Of a stretch of DNA of 64,000 bases, positions 1 to 9,047 are shown in pieces. Every line of letters begins with the position of its first letter. The stretch's first letter is position 1. The DNA is from an uncultured Opitutia bacterium. Its GTDB lineage: Bacteria; Verrucomicrobiota; Verrucomicrobiia; Opitutales; UBA953. The translations under genes were made by a program, and so were the position numbers. The stretch covers positions 64,001 through 128,000 of the forward strand of contig CAMFKE010000005.1 of assembly GCA_945957395.1 (NCBI GenBank), written 5' to 3'. The notes under the pieces are model-generated. The model saw only the letters and a program-made list of their open reading frames with translations, ran no database searches and was not told where the DNA came from.

Positions 1-2294
1 GGAGCCTCGTCGCGCAGAGGGGCGCCCACCACACGGAAGTCGAGCTGGCGCTTGAAACGATCCACGCGGTCGACGGTCACACGCACCTTGTCCCCGGCGC
101 GGTACTCGCGCCGCGTGCGACGGCCGACCAGCGAGGTCCCGTCCTGGCTGAGCACATAGAAGTCGTCGGTGAGCGTGGAAAGGTGCACGAGCCCGTAGGC
201 CTGCGACACCGACAGCTCCACATTGAAGCCGTGGTTGCGCACATCCACGATGATGGCGTCGTATGCGGCGCGCTCACGCTTGGCCACCTCGCGCTCGAAC
301 AGCTCCATCAGCTTCACCTTCACGCTGTCGCGTTCGGCGTCCGAGCTGTTGCGCTCCGTGATCGAAATATGGTCGGCGATCTGCACGAGCTCGGAGGGCG
401 AATACTGGACGACCTTGCGAGAGGGCGCGCTGCGCGCCTTGGACCGGTGCAGGTGGAAGTCGAAGATGCGGTGCTCGACCAGGTCGGCGTAGCGGCGGAT
501 GGGCGAGGTGAAGTGCGAGTAGTCGGACTTCGCCAGGCCGTAATGGCCGTCGTTACTGGCGCGGTAGCAGGCCTGCTTCAGGCTGCGCAGGAAACGGATG
601 CGCAAGGGCAGGCCGTTCGGCATGTCCTTGATGAACTTCAGCAGCTTCACCACCTCCTCGCGCTTCGTGAGGTCGCCCGTGCGGATGCCCGCCCCGAGCA
701 GTTCCTGACGAAGGTCGGAGAGCTTCTCGACATCCGGCTCGTCGTGCACGCGCGACAGGTGCGCGAGGCCGGCCTCGCGCAGCGCCTTCGCCACCTCCTC
801 GTTCGCCGCGAGCATGAACTCCTCGACCAACTGGTGGCTCTCGTCGTTGTGAATCAGCTCGGCGCGCTCGGCGTACCCCTGCGCGTCGCAGTAGATCTTG
901 GTCTCCGTCATGTCGAGGTCCAGCGACCCCTTCCTGAAACGGGCCGCGCGCAGCTTCGACGCCACGCTCCACAGGTCGCGCACCGCGGCGCGCAGCTCCG
1001 ACAGCTCCGCGTCGTCGAGCGTCGCGAGCGAGCGGCCGGGCAGACCGGTCTGGTGCGCCGGCGGCGCCGGCACGGCGCGGACATCGTCCGGGGCGTCGAG
1101 CGTCATGAGCGCGTACGCCTGCTTGTAGGTCAGACGCTTGCGCGAACGGATGATGGTGTTGGCCAGTTCGACGCGCACCGGCTTGGCCGTCTTGTCGAAA
1201 GTGATGACGACCGCCTTGGTCAGACGATCCTCGCCCTCCACGAGCGAACAGATGCCGTTGGACAGCGCATGCGGCAGCATGGGAACCACCGTGCCGACCA
1301 GGTAGGTGGAATTGCCGCGCGCCCGGGCGTCCTTGTCCAAAGCCGAACCGGGTCGCACATAATGGCTCACATCGGCGATGTGGATGCCCACGCGCAGGTG
1401 CCCGTCGGGCAAGCGCTCCAGCGACAGCGCGTCGTCAAAGTCCTTCGCGTCATCCGGGTCGATGGTCAGCGTGAGCGTGTTGCGGAAATCGTGGCGACCC
1501 GCGGCGTCCGACGCCGGCACGACCGAGGGGATCTCGGAGACCTCGCGCACCACCTCGGGCGGGAACTCGGGATTGAGACGATACTTGCGCAGGATCGCCT
1601 TGTACTCGGCCATCGGCGTGTGCGTCTCGCCGAGCACCTCGATGATTTCGCCGACCGGGTTGAGGTGCCGCTGCTCCCACTCACCCATGCGCACGACCAC
1701 CTTGTCGTTTTCCTTGGGCAGCGGGAAGAGCCCGGCCTTCTCCGGCTCGGGCACCAGGATGTCGCGGGCGATGCGCGGATCGTCCGGCACCACATACCAG
1801 AACAGGCGCGTCTTGCGCAGGGTGCCCGGCATGCTCTCGTTGGCGCGCGTCAGGATGCGAATCACGCGCCCCGTGCGCCAATCCTCGCCCTTCTTCGCGC
1901 GCGCCCGGTCTCGCGGGCCGGGCGCGTTCAGGCGCACCACCACGCGGTCGCCGTGAAGCGCGATGCCGGTATCCTCGGCGAAAATCTGAATGGGCTCCGG
2001 CTTCGGGTCCGTCGGCAGAGCGTCCGGCTTCGGATCCGGCAACAGCCGCGCCGAACCGCCGGCGCGGAAAAGGATGACCCCGGGCACAAGGTCGGCCGTG
2101 GACGGCAGCGCCAGACGGTCCCCCTTGATGCGCACCACGGTGCCGGCCCCGAGAAGACGCGGCAGCACCTTCTTCAGGTAGCGCGCGTCCCGTTTGTCCA
2201 ACCCGAGCGACTTGATAAGGTCTTCGACGCGGGCCGGCACATAGTCGGGGCGACCCAGGAGTTCGATCAGCAGGTCTTCAGGTGTCTTGGGCAT
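1..2294 (-). CDS. rnr: Ribonuclease R (VacB/RNB family), 3' end cut by window
   Basis: Processive 3'-to-5' exoribonuclease that degrades structured RNA in the cytoplasm. The minus-strand reading frame opens with MPKTPEDLLIELLGRP and stays open to base 1, so about 764 codons are visible and the C-terminus is missing. An N-terminal winged-helix-like region is followed by cold-shock/OB-type segments and then the RNB domain. Its acidic catalytic motif DPDDAKDFDDALS lies near residues 277-290, and HFTSPIRRYADL lies near residue 600. An S1 domain begins close to the window edge. The ATG at 2294 is preceded by no Shine-Dalgarno sequence. The gene lies downstream of pheT in the same direction, but a hairpin terminator separates them. 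The motif order is diagnostic for the RNase II/R family, and the length favours RNase R. A very long open frame on the opposite strand is a composition shadow. Confidence 0.95.
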   Translation of the reverse strand, partial: MPKTPEDLLIELLGRPDYVPARVEDLIKSLGLDKRDARYLKKVLPRLLGAGTVVRIKGDRLALPSTADLVPGVILFRAGGSARLLPDPKPDALPTDPKPEPIQIFAEDTGIALHGDRVVVRLNAPGPRDRARAKKGEDWRTGRVIRILTRANESMPGTLRKTRLFWYVVPDDPRIARDILVPEPEKAGLFPLPKENDKVVVRMGEWEQRHLNPVGEIIEVLGETHTPMAEYKAILRKYRLNPEFPPEVVREVSEIPSVVPASDAAGRHDFRNTLTLTIDPDDAKDFDDALSLERLPDGHLRVGIHIADVSHYVRPGSALDKDARARGNSTYLVGTVVPMLPHALSNGICSLVEGEDRLTKAVVITFDKTAKPVRVELANTIIRSRKRLTYKQAYALMTLDAPDDVRAVPAPPAHQTGLPGRSLATLDDAELSELRAAVRDLWSVASKLRAARFRKGSLDLDMTETKIYCDAQGYAERAELIHNDESHQLVEEFMLAANEEVAKALREAGLAHLSRVHDEPDVEKLSDLRQELLGAGIRTGDLTKREEVVKLLKFIKDMPNGLPLRIRFLRSLKQACYRASNDGHYGLAKSDYSHFTSPIRRYADLVEHRIFDFHLHRSKARSAPSRKVVQYSPSELVQIADHISITERNSSDAERDSVKVKLMELFEREVAKRERAAYDAIIVDVRNHGFNVELSVSQAYGLVHLSTLTDDFYVLSQDGTSLVGRRTRREYRAGDKVRVTVDRVDRFKRQLDFRVVGAPLRDEA

Positions 2295-2470
2295 GGCGCG
2301 CGGAGAGGCGGAAAGTTCGGAAAAGGCGAGAAATCGCGACGCATCCAACCCGCCCCCCACCCCCCAAGCGAGGGAAAACGCCGCGCCCGCGGAGCAATCA
2401 CTCGCGCGACACCGCATTTTCACAGTCGTCGAAACCCGAAGCCGCACAGATTGCCCGACAACCCGACTTC

Positions 2471-2510
2471 ATCGCCAAAACGAAACGCCGCCGGCTGCGG
2501 GCCGGCGGCG
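2471..2510 (-). terminator. Terminator after pheT
   Basis: A perfect 10-bp GC stem (arms 2486-2495 and 2501-2510, 5-nt loop) is followed, in the minus direction, by TTTCGTTTT. It sits 33 bases past the pheT stop codon and ahead of rnr. Confidence 0.75.
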
Positions 2511-2542
2511 CTTCGCGGAAAGAAGGCGCGATGTCGAAGGAC

Positions 2543-5011
2543 TCAGCGGCGGACCGAGAACCCGGCGCCCTTCTCCAAGGCCGTCACGATGGCGTCGAAC
2601 GCCTTGGTGATCTCCTCGTCGGTGAGCGTGCGGTCGGCGGCGCGGAAGGTGAGCCCGTAGGCGAGGCTCTTCTTGCCCTCGGGCAGTCCGGCGCCCTGGT
2701 AGACATCGAACAGCTCGATGGATTCGACATCGAAGCTCTTGCCGGCCGCCTTCACGGCGGCGCCCTTCACCTTGTCGAACACCTCGCCGGCCGACTTCGC
2801 CACATCCACGACGAGCGCGATGTCCTTGGTCACGGGCGGGAACGCCGAGAAGGACTTGAAGCGGGCGAGCTTGGGCGAGGACGCGAACACCTCGGAGGCG
2901 AAAGTGATTTCACCGGCGAACACATCGCCCTTGATGTCGCACGCCTTGGTGACCTTCAGGTTCACGAGGCCGCAGCGCACCGTCACATGGCCCGCGCGAT
3001 CGCCGGCGTAGGCGGAATGGAAAGCCTGCCAAAGGTGCGTGTCATCATGCGCCACGGGAGCGAAGAGCAGTCGGGCTTCGGCGACACCGGCGGCGGCGCA
3101 CACCTCCAGCGCGAGCTTCTTCACGACCGGGAAATCCACGGGAGCGGCGGCCTTCCAGGAACGCGTGACGGGCTCGGCCAGCACGGCGAAGGACACGGCG
3201 ATGAGTTCGCGCACCACGCCGTCCTTGCCGGGGCGGAACACGCGGCCGATTTCAAAGAAGCGGCGCGGCGCGGTCTTGTTGGCCAGGTTCAGACGCAGCG
3301 CGTCGAGCAGGCCGGGCGTCAGCGAGGCGCGCACATGCGACTGGTCGGACGCGAGGGGGTTGGCCAGCGCGAGCGCGTCGGCGGTGGCCTTGCCAAAGAG
3401 CTTCTCGACCTCCTTGCCGTCGCGCAGCGTGTAGTGCTGGCATTCGGCGAAGCCGCGGCCCGTGAGCAGGTCGCCCGCACGGCGAACGAACTCCACCGAG
3501 GGCGCGTCGTTGGCGGGCTCGACGGGGCCGGGCACGGCGGCCACCGGGATGAACTCGGTGCCCTTGATGCGCACATACTCCTCCACCAGATCGATGGGGC
3601 GGTCCACCTCGGGGCGGAACGACGGCACGGTCACCGTCCAGACCCCGGACTCCGTTTCCGAAGCCTTCAGGCGGAAGCCCAGGCGGGTGAACACGCCGGC
3701 GATGTCGGAGTCGGAGGCCAGCGAGGAATCCACGCCGAGGCGCTCGCGCACGAAGGCGCCGGAGATGAGAATGTCGCGGTCTCCACGAGGAGCGGCGCCC
3801 ACGGTGGCGCGCGGGCCGGCGATGGAGCCGCCGGCGAGCTGCACGATCATCTCGGCCGCGCGATTGGAGGCGACGGAGACCATCGCGGGGTCGGCGTCGC
3901 GCGTGAAGCGGTGCGAGGAGTCGCTCGACACGGCGAACTTGCGCGAGCTGCGGCGCACGTCGCCGGGCTTGAACCATGCGGATTCCAGCACGATGTCCAC
4001 GGTGCCCTCGGACACGCCGGAGGATTCGCCGCCCATGATGCCGGCGAGCACGAGCGCCTTGTCGGCGTCGGCGATCACGCCGTCCTGCGCGTCGAGCGTG
4101 AGGGTCTTGCCGTCGAGCAGCTTGAGCGTCTCGCCGGCCTTCGCGCGACGCACGACGATCGTGCGGCCGCGGATCTTCGCGGCGTCAAAGGCGTGCAGGG
4201 GCTGGCCGAGCTCATGCATCACCCAGTTGGTGACATCCACGATGTTGTTGATGGGACGCAGGCCGATGGCCTCCAGGTCGCGCTTCAGCCAGTCGGGCGA
4301 CGGGCCGACCTTCACGCCCTTGATGCTCAGCGCGGTGTACAGCGGGCAGAAGCCGGCGTCCTCCACGCGCACCGCAGCCAGCGCGGCGTCGGCGGAAGGC
4401 GCGGCGGCAGCAGGCACCGCCAGCGCGGAGACGGGGGCGTTGAGCTTGCGGTCGAAATAGGCGGCGAGGTCGCGCGCAACGCCGACCTGGCTGAGAGCGT
4501 CGCCGCGGTTGGCGGTCACCGAGATTTCGAACACGGTGTCGGCCGGCGGGAACAGCGCGTTGATGGGCGTGCCCACGGCGGGAGCGCGCGAAGTCAGGAG
4601 CAGCAGGCCGTCCTCGCCGGCGGGCAGGCCCAGCTCGGTGGACGAGCACATCATGCCCTGCGATTCCACGCCGCGCAGGTTGCCCAGCTTGATCTCGAAG
4701 CCGCCGGGCAGCTTCGCGCCGGGCAGCGACACCGGCACGCGGTCGTTCTGCTTAAAATTCTTAGCGCCGCACACGATCTGGCGGATCACGCCGTCGCCCA
4801 CATCCACGCGGCACACGCTCAGCTTGTCCGCCTGCGGGTGCTTCTCGAACTCGAGAATCTCACCCACCACGACCTTTTCCAGCGGCACGAGGCCGGCCGC
4901 GCTCACCGACTCGACCTCCAGGCCGATCATGGGCAGCGCCGCCTCGATCTGCGCGACGCTGATGCCGCTGAGGTCGACGTACTTCGAGATCCACTGGAGG
5001 GAAACTTTCAT
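2543..5011 (-). CDS. pheT: Phenylalanine-tRNA ligase beta subunit
   Basis: Beta subunit of the (alpha-beta)2 synthetase that charges tRNA-Phe. I take the ATG at 5011 (MKVSLQWISKYVDLSGIS), which matches the family N-terminus and gives 822 residues, near the usual 790-830. The open frame continues upstream, but that extension looks like leader sequence. An EMAP/Trbp-type tRNA-binding OB fold is visible near residues 40-150 (VVGEILEFEKHPQADKLSVC). The B3/B4 editing and B5 regions follow. The C-terminal ferredoxin-like anticodon-binding domain includes FSAFPPVTKDIALVVD. The alpha subunit gene, pheS, usually lies just upstream; here the upstream neighbour is an unrelated gene on the other strand, so pheS must be elsewhere. 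There is no Shine-Dalgarno sequence. Confidence 0.96.
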   Translation of the reverse strand: MKVSLQWISKYVDLSGISVAQIEAALPMIGLEVESVSAAGLVPLEKVVVGEILEFEKHPQADKLSVCRVDVGDGVIRQIVCGAKNFKQNDRVPVSLPGAKLPGGFEIKLGNLRGVESQGMMCSSTELGLPAGEDGLLLLTSRAPAVGTPINALFPPADTVFEISVTANRGDALSQVGVARDLAAYFDRKLNAPVSALAVPAAAAPSADAALAAVRVEDAGFCPLYTALSIKGVKVGPSPDWLKRDLEAIGLRPINNIVDVTNWVMHELGQPLHAFDAAKIRGRTIVVRRAKAGETLKLLDGKTLTLDAQDGVIADADKALVLAGIMGGESSGVSEGTVDIVLESAWFKPGDVRRSSRKFAVSSDSSHRFTRDADPAMVSVASNRAAEMIVQLAGGSIAGPRATVGAAPRGDRDILISGAFVRERLGVDSSLASDSDIAGVFTRLGFRLKASETESGVWTVTVPSFRPEVDRPIDLVEEYVRIKGTEFIPVAAVPGPVEPANDAPSVEFVRRAGDLLTGRGFAECQHYTLRDGKEVEKLFGKATADALALANPLASDQSHVRASLTPGLLDALRLNLANKTAPRRFFEIGRVFRPGKDGVVRELIAVSFAVLAEPVTRSWKAAAPVDFPVVKKLALEVCAAAGVAEARLLFAPVAHDDTHLWQAFHSAYAGDRAGHVTVRCGLVNLKVTKACDIKGDVFAGEITFASEVFASSPKLARFKSFSAFPPVTKDIALVVDVAKSAGEVFDKVKGAAVKAAGKSFDVESIELFDVYQGAGLPEGKKSLAYGLTFRAADRTLTDEEITKAFDAIVTALEKGAGFSVRR

Positions 5012-5193
5012 GGCTTGGGGAAAAACGGTGGAAACGGAAAAACTGGGAAGCCGGCGAGGACACGCCCCGGCCACCGCCTTGTCGAGCTTTTGAACATCTA
5101 CGCCCGGTTGAGCACGAAAGGCCGCCGCGCAGTCAATTCGCCAAGGGCGGTTTTCGATTGAGACAGGAACGTGAGGGAATATCCAGCGACGCC

Positions 5194-5667
5194 ATGAACG
5201 AACCGATCGCCCCTGAATTCGACTCAGCCAAGTTACCAAAGAAAACCAGCGATACGCCCAGTCGCCGACTTTTCATCGCACTGGGGCTGTGTGCCATGAT
5301 TGCACTCGGCTACGCCGGGTGCTCCTGGCAAAACCACCGATCCGGACTCGAATGCGTGAAAAGCTGGGCGCGCGTGGCGGCCGTACCCCAAGATGCGATC
5401 GAGACCCGACTCAGCACGGGAGGAAACATGTTCACCCGGTCGTTCATCTTGGAATTCGATGCGACTCCCCCCGAGCTCGATGATTGGCTGAGCAAATCAC
5501 CGGGACTCTCCGGAGTGACCTATCAAACGATTCTCACGGAAACCGTACGCAACCAATCCTTCGTCCAGTCAATCAACCCCGGAGGCAACGCCTGCTTCGC
5601 ACAGGTTACATTCATGAAGGCACTGAACGGTCGCATCCGCGTCATCATATACACCTATTGGAGCTAA
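5194..5667 (+). CDS. Membrane-anchored protein of unknown function
   Basis: I do not recognise this 157-residue protein. From the ATG at 5194 it has a short hydrophilic N-terminus (MNEPIAPEFDSAKLPKK), one hydrophobic segment near residues 28-46 (LFIALGLCAMIALGYAGCSW), and a soluble remainder of about 105 residues with the stretch FTRSFILEFDATPPELDDWL. The hydrophobic segment could be a lipoprotein-like signal (GYAGC) or a plain transmembrane anchor. An alternative TTG start at 5158 would only add an unlikely hydrophilic leader. Codon use is clearly less C-ending than in the neighbours, suggesting an orphan with a different history. It is bounded downstream by a strong terminator. Confidence 0.7.
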   Translation: MNEPIAPEFDSAKLPKKTSDTPSRRLFIALGLCAMIALGYAGCSWQNHRSGLECVKSWARVAAVPQDAIETRLSTGGNMFTRSFILEFDATPPELDDWLSKSPGLSGVTYQTILTETVRNQSFVQSINPGGNACFAQVTFMKALNGRIRVIIYTYWS

Positions 5668-5725
5668 CATCCCCGACAAGAAGGTCGAGCCCCCCGCGCT
5701 CAAGCCCTGAGCGAGACGGGAAAGC

Positions 5726-5757
5726 AAAAGCCCCGCCGGAAACCGGCGGGGCTTTTT
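5726..5757 (+). terminator. Bidirectional-looking terminator
   Basis: A 14-bp stem (5726-5739 with 5743-5756) has a 3-nt AAA loop, with A-run and T-run forming the stem base. It can end the small gene on the plus strand and tRNA-Gln on the minus strand. Confidence 0.85.
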
Positions 5758-5769
5758 GCGTTTCTCAAG

Positions 5770-5843
5770 TGGTAGAGCGACTAGGATTCGAACCTAGACT
5801 AGGAGGACCAAAACCACCTGTGCTGCCATTACACCATCGCTCC
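5770..5843 (-). tRNA. tRNA-Gln (anticodon TTG)
   Basis: Cloverleaf on the minus strand: acceptor GGAGCGA with TCGCTCT (terminal G-U), D arm GTGT/GCAC, anticodon loop TTTTGGT giving TTG, T arm CTAGG-TTCGAAT-CCTAG, then discriminator A and an encoded CCA. The anticodon stem GGTGG/CCTCC carries a T-T mismatch at position 29:41, which is odd but does not by itself show loss of function. A TTGACA promoter element lies just upstream on the same strand. Confidence 0.93.
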
Positions 5844-5860
5844 GCGACTTGAAGAGCGCG

Positions 5861-5889
5861 GAAGGTGAAAGCCGGGGCGTCCCTGTCAA
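5861..5889 (-). promoter_or_regulatory. Promoter of tRNA-Gln
   Basis: On the minus strand, TTGACA (5889-5884), a 17-nt spacer and ACCTTC (5866-5861) stand about 18 bases before the tRNA 5' end. The -35 is perfect and the -10 is poor but similar to those of the two other tRNA genes in the window. Confidence 0.55.
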
Positions 5890-5967
5890 GAGGAAGTATG
5901 GATACGCGCCCGCCCCCGGCCGCGCTATTGACGCCCCCCGCCACGACCGCCCACATTGCGCCCCACC

Positions 5968-6699
5968 ATGTCCACCGCCTCCGCCACCCCCAAATACAAG
6001 CGCGTGCTGCTCAAGATCAGCGGCGAAGCGCTCAAGAACTACCAGACCGGAGAACCCATCGACGCCGGCGTCCTCAAGCGTCTCGCCGAGGACATCAAAG
6101 AGATCCGCAAGCTGGGCGTGCAGATCAGCGTCGTCGTCGGCGGCGGCAACATCTTCCGCGGTCTGGCCGGCGCCAACAACAAGGGCACCGACCGCACCAC
6201 GGGCGACAACATGGGCATGCTCGCCACCGTGATCAACGGACTGGCCCTCATGGACGCCCTCGAGAAGAACGGCGTGGAGGTGCGCGTGCAGACGGCCATC
6301 CCGATGGACAAGATCGCCGAGCCGTTCATCCAGCGACGCGCCGTGCGCCACCTGGAGAAGGGCCGCGCCGTGGTGTTCGTGGCCGGCACCGGCAACCCCT
6401 ACTGCACCACCGACTACGCGGCGGCCCTGCGCGCCAACGAGGTGAACGCCGAGATCATCCTGAAGGCCACCAAGGTGGACGGCATCTACGACAAGGACCC
6501 GATGAAGCACGCCGACGCCGTGAAGTATGCGCACATCGGATACGAGGAGGCCCTCATGAAGCGACTGGGCGTCATGGACGCCGAGGCCTTCGCGCTGTGC
6601 CAGACCAACAAGATGCCCATCCTGGTGTTCTCCATGAACGAGCCCGGCTCCATCCGCCGCGCGATCCTCGGCGAGACCATCGGCACCATCGTCAACTGA
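5968..6699 (+). CDS. pyrH: UMP kinase (uridylate kinase)
   Basis: Phosphorylates UMP to UDP with ATP, in pyrimidine nucleotide synthesis; a hexameric amino-acid-kinase-fold enzyme in the cytoplasm. The 243-residue protein is of normal length. It shows KRVLLKISGEAL near the N-terminus, the glycine-rich VVVGGGNIFRG, TTDYAAALRANE in the centre, and KATKVDGIYDKDP. The ATG at 5968 is chosen over an upstream TTG (5956) because the family starts shortly before YKRVLLKISG. No Shine-Dalgarno sequence is visible; a TTGACG at 5928-5933 could be part of a promoter very close to the gene. frr follows in the same direction, the common bacterial pyrH-frr pairing, separated by a heptad-repeat spacer. Confidence 0.97.
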   Translation: MSTASATPKYKRVLLKISGEALKNYQTGEPIDAGVLKRLAEDIKEIRKLGVQISVVVGGGNIFRGLAGANNKGTDRTTGDNMGMLATVINGLALMDALEKNGVEVRVQTAIPMDKIAEPFIQRRAVRHLEKGRAVVFVAGTGNPYCTTDYAAALRANEVNAEIILKATKVDGIYDKDPMKHADAVKYAHIGYEEALMKRLGVMDAEAFALCQTNKMPILVFSMNEPGSIRRAILGETIGTIVN

Positions 6700-6720
6700 G
6701 CCCGATTCGCGGAGCACCCC

Positions 6721-6824
6721 GTTTCAAGTTTTCGGTTTCAAGCGAACAGCGCGAAACCGCATAAACGACCGCCGGGGTCCTCATCTTTCCTGAAACCAGA
6801 AACCTCCAACCTTAAATCTTCCCC
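6721..6824 (+). repeat. Heptad-periodic inverted-repeat spacer, pyrH-frr
   Basis: Left arm: three units of 7 nt at 6721-6741 (GTTTCAA, GTTTTCG, then GTTTCAA again). Right arm: units of 7 nt from 6790 (CTGAAAC, then CAGAAAC and two looser units) running almost to the frr start codon at 6828. The arms are imperfectly complementary, so the mRNA could fold into a long hairpin. The same architecture recurs in other spacers of this window. Confidence 0.7.
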
Positions 6825-6827
6825 CCT

Positions 6828-7388
6828 ATGGATACCAAGAAAGTCATCGCTGACGGAGCCGCCTCCATGAAGAAGGCCCTCGACCACACCCTGCACGAGT
6901 TCCACACCCTCAACACCGGCAAGGCCCAGCCCTCGATGGTGGAGAACATCCAGGTCGAAGTCTACGGCTCCCTGCAGCCCATCAAGAACGTGGCCGCCAT
7001 CATGACGCCCGACGCCCGCTCGATCTCCATCCAGCCCTTCGACAAGGGCACCTCGAAGGACATCATCAAGGCCATCCAGGGCGCCAACATCGGCATCAAC
7101 CCGGTGGACCAGGGCAACATCATCCGCTGCCCCATCCCGGACCTCACCACGCAGCGCCGCCAGGAGCTCGCCAAGATCGCCCACAAGTACGCCGAGGAGG
7201 GCAAGGTGCGCGTGCGCAACGTGCGCCGCGACACGCTGGAAGTCCTGAAGAAGGGCCAGAAGGACAAGCTGATCTCGGAGGACGAGTTCAAGCGCGCGGA
7301 GAAGGAAGTGCAGACGCAGCACGACAAGTTCATCGCCGACATCGACAAGGCGCTGAAGGGCAAGGAAGCGGACCTGCAGAAGGTCTGA
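6828..7388 (+). CDS. frr: Ribosome recycling factor
   Basis: Splits the post-termination ribosome together with EF-G. The 186-residue length is normal. The long N- and C-terminal helices flank the small beta domain, with RSISIQPFD and the C-terminal signature EEGKVRVRNVRRDTLEVLKK. It sits downstream of pyrH with a 128-bp spacer holding a 7-nt-period inverted repeat, and ends at a clear terminator. There is no Shine-Dalgarno sequence; the start is preceded by a C-run. Unlike most genes in the window it contains two ACGT tetranucleotides, a feature it shares with rpsA. Confidence 0.97.
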   Translation: MDTKKVIADGAASMKKALDHTLHEFHTLNTGKAQPSMVENIQVEVYGSLQPIKNVAAIMTPDARSISIQPFDKGTSKDIIKAIQGANIGINPVDQGNIIRCPIPDLTTQRRQELAKIAHKYAEEGKVRVRNVRRDTLEVLKKGQKDKLISEDEFKRAEKEVQTQHDKFIADIDKALKGKEADLQKV

Positions 7389-7410
7389 GTCCCCTTCGCT
7401 CCCACGAGAG

Positions 7411-7440
7411 ACCGCGCGGATTTCCGCGCGGTCTTCTTGT
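7411..7440 (+). terminator. Terminator after frr
   Basis: GC-rich palindrome 7411-7432 (ACCGCGCGGA against TCCGCGCGGT) followed by TCTTCTTGTTT, 22 bases after the frr stop. Confidence 0.8.
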
Positions 7441-7543
7441 TTCCGGAGAGGACGGGAGTTCGTCATGCGGGCGACGCGGCATTTTCGCACGCCGGCCACA
7501 CTTTCCCGATTCACCCTTTGCGCATCGCCGTTATCCGAGACCC

Positions 7544-8956
7544 ATGCCCACCCTCGCCACGCTCCGGGACGCCTTCGAACACCGCACGCTTTTCGCCGAG
7601 AAAACCTGGCGGCTCTCGCCCGAGCCCTGGCGGCTCACCCCGGCGCAGCATGCGGAGCTGAAGGACATCGGGCGAGCGTGCCTGGCCTTCCACCACGCGC
7701 TGGAGCGGCTCTACGAACGCTCGGCCTCCGGGAAAAAGCTCCTGCGCAACCGCGACCTCGTGGCGCCGTGGGTGGCGCGATCGCTCGACTACGGCAAGCC
7801 CTCCGGGCTCGTGGCGCACGCGCGGCACCGGCGGCTCAAGGGCAAGGTGCCGGTCGTGCTGCGCCCCGACCTGCTGCTCACCGAGAGCGGCTTCGCCATG
7901 ACCGAGCTGGACAGCGTGCCGGGCGGCGTGGGCCTGACCGCCTTCCTCAACGCTCTCTACGGCAAGGATGTTCCGGACACGCTCGGGGCGGACGGCTCGA
8001 TGCCGGAGCTCTTCCACCGCGCGGTCGCCGCATGCGCGGAGCGCAGCGAGGGTGAAACCGGGGCGCTGGTCGTGGCCATCGTGGTGAGCGACGAGGCGGC
8101 GACCTACCGTCCGGAGTTCGACTGGCTGGCCGAGACGCTGCGCGAGCGCGGCCACCCGGTGTACTGCGTGCACCCGGCCGACCTGATGCCCATGGACGAC
8201 GCCGTGTGCATCCCGGTGGACGGGGCGCCGCTGCGCATCCATGTCATCTACCGCTTTTTCGAGCTCTTCGACCTCGCGAATGTGAAGGGTTCCGACGCCA
8301 TTTTCGACGCGGTGGAGGCGGGCCGCGTGGCGCTCACGCCGCCGATGAAGGCGCATCAGGAAGAGAAGCTGAACCTTGCGCTGCTCCACCACCCCGCCCT
8401 GGACGCCTTCTGGAAGGAGAACCTCTCCGCCGACGACTTCGCGCTGCTGCGCCGCATCATCCCGGAATCCTGGATGATGGAGGCTGCCGGCGAGCTGCCG
8501 CCCACCGCCGTGCTGCACGCGCCGTGGGTGGGCGGGCGCCCCATACGCGAATGGACGGAGCTGGCCGACGCCTCGCAGAAGGAGCGCAACCTCGTCATCA
8601 AGGCCTCGGGTTTCCACGAGACAGCCTGGGGTGCGCGCTCGGTGACGCTGGGCTCGGATGTCTCGCGCGACGCGTGGCTGGACGCCATCGAGGAGGCCGT
8701 GGCGCCGGAGGCGGAGTGCCGCTATGTGATGCAATCCTACAGGAAGCCGGAGCGCCTCTCGCATCCGGTCTTCGACGACAAGGGCGCGCTCGCCGAGGCG
8801 CAGGGCCGCGTGAGGCTGTGCCCCTACTACTTCGTCATCGACGCCAAGGCCGAGCTGGCCGGCGCGCTCGCCACCTTCTGCCCGGCCGATAAGAAGATCA
8901 TCCACGGCATGAAGGACGCCGCGCTGCTGCCCTGCCGCGTCACGCCGGGCGCCTGA
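7544..8956 (+). CDS. Uncharacterised protein, possibly ATP-grasp-like
   Basis: A 470-residue soluble protein with no signal peptide or membrane segment. The stretch VVLRPDLLLTESGFAMTELDSVPGGVGLTAFLN (residues about 105-137) and the C-terminal NLVIKASGFHETAWG recall circularly permuted ATP-grasp proteins and glutathionylspermidine-synthase-like folds. I rate this as resemblance by eye, not identification. It stands alone between two terminators, so context gives no pathway. The ATG at 7544 is the only sensible start, after GAGACCC. A profile search against the CP_ATPgrasp families would settle the fold. Confidence 0.6.
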   Translation: MPTLATLRDAFEHRTLFAEKTWRLSPEPWRLTPAQHAELKDIGRACLAFHHALERLYERSASGKKLLRNRDLVAPWVARSLDYGKPSGLVAHARHRRLKGKVPVVLRPDLLLTESGFAMTELDSVPGGVGLTAFLNALYGKDVPDTLGADGSMPELFHRAVAACAERSEGETGALVVAIVVSDEAATYRPEFDWLAETLRERGHPVYCVHPADLMPMDDAVCIPVDGAPLRIHVIYRFFELFDLANVKGSDAIFDAVEAGRVALTPPMKAHQEEKLNLALLHHPALDAFWKENLSADDFALLRRIIPESWMMEAAGELPPTAVLHAPWVGGRPIREWTELADASQKERNLVIKASGFHETAWGARSVTLGSDVSRDAWLDAIEEAVAPEAECRYVMQSYRKPERLSHPVFDDKGALAEAQGRVRLCPYYFVIDAKAELAGALATFCPADKKIIHGMKDAALLPCRVTPGA

Positions 8957-8984
8957 GCCCGTTCACGCCGCGGTGACGGACGCG

Positions 8985-9017
8985 AAAAAAGGCCGCCCCG
9001 GACGGGGCGGCCTTTTT
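8985..9017 (-). terminator. Shared terminator of rpsA and the 7544-8956 gene
   Basis: Ten-bp stem GGCCGCCCCG (8991-9000) with CGGGGCGGCC (9003-9012), flanked by six A and five T. It can act in both directions between the convergent genes. Confidence 0.85.
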
Positions 9018-9047
9018 GAGTCGGTGAATACCGGATACAGGGGCGGC

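Noticed and set aside
183-2660. Long open frame on the strand opposite rnr
   Set aside because: In GC-rich DNA the antisense frame of a real gene stays open by chance; its translation is His/Arg/Gly-rich without domains. Similar frames opposite pheT, rpsA, the GH84 gene, pstC/pstA and GH101 were dropped for the same reason.
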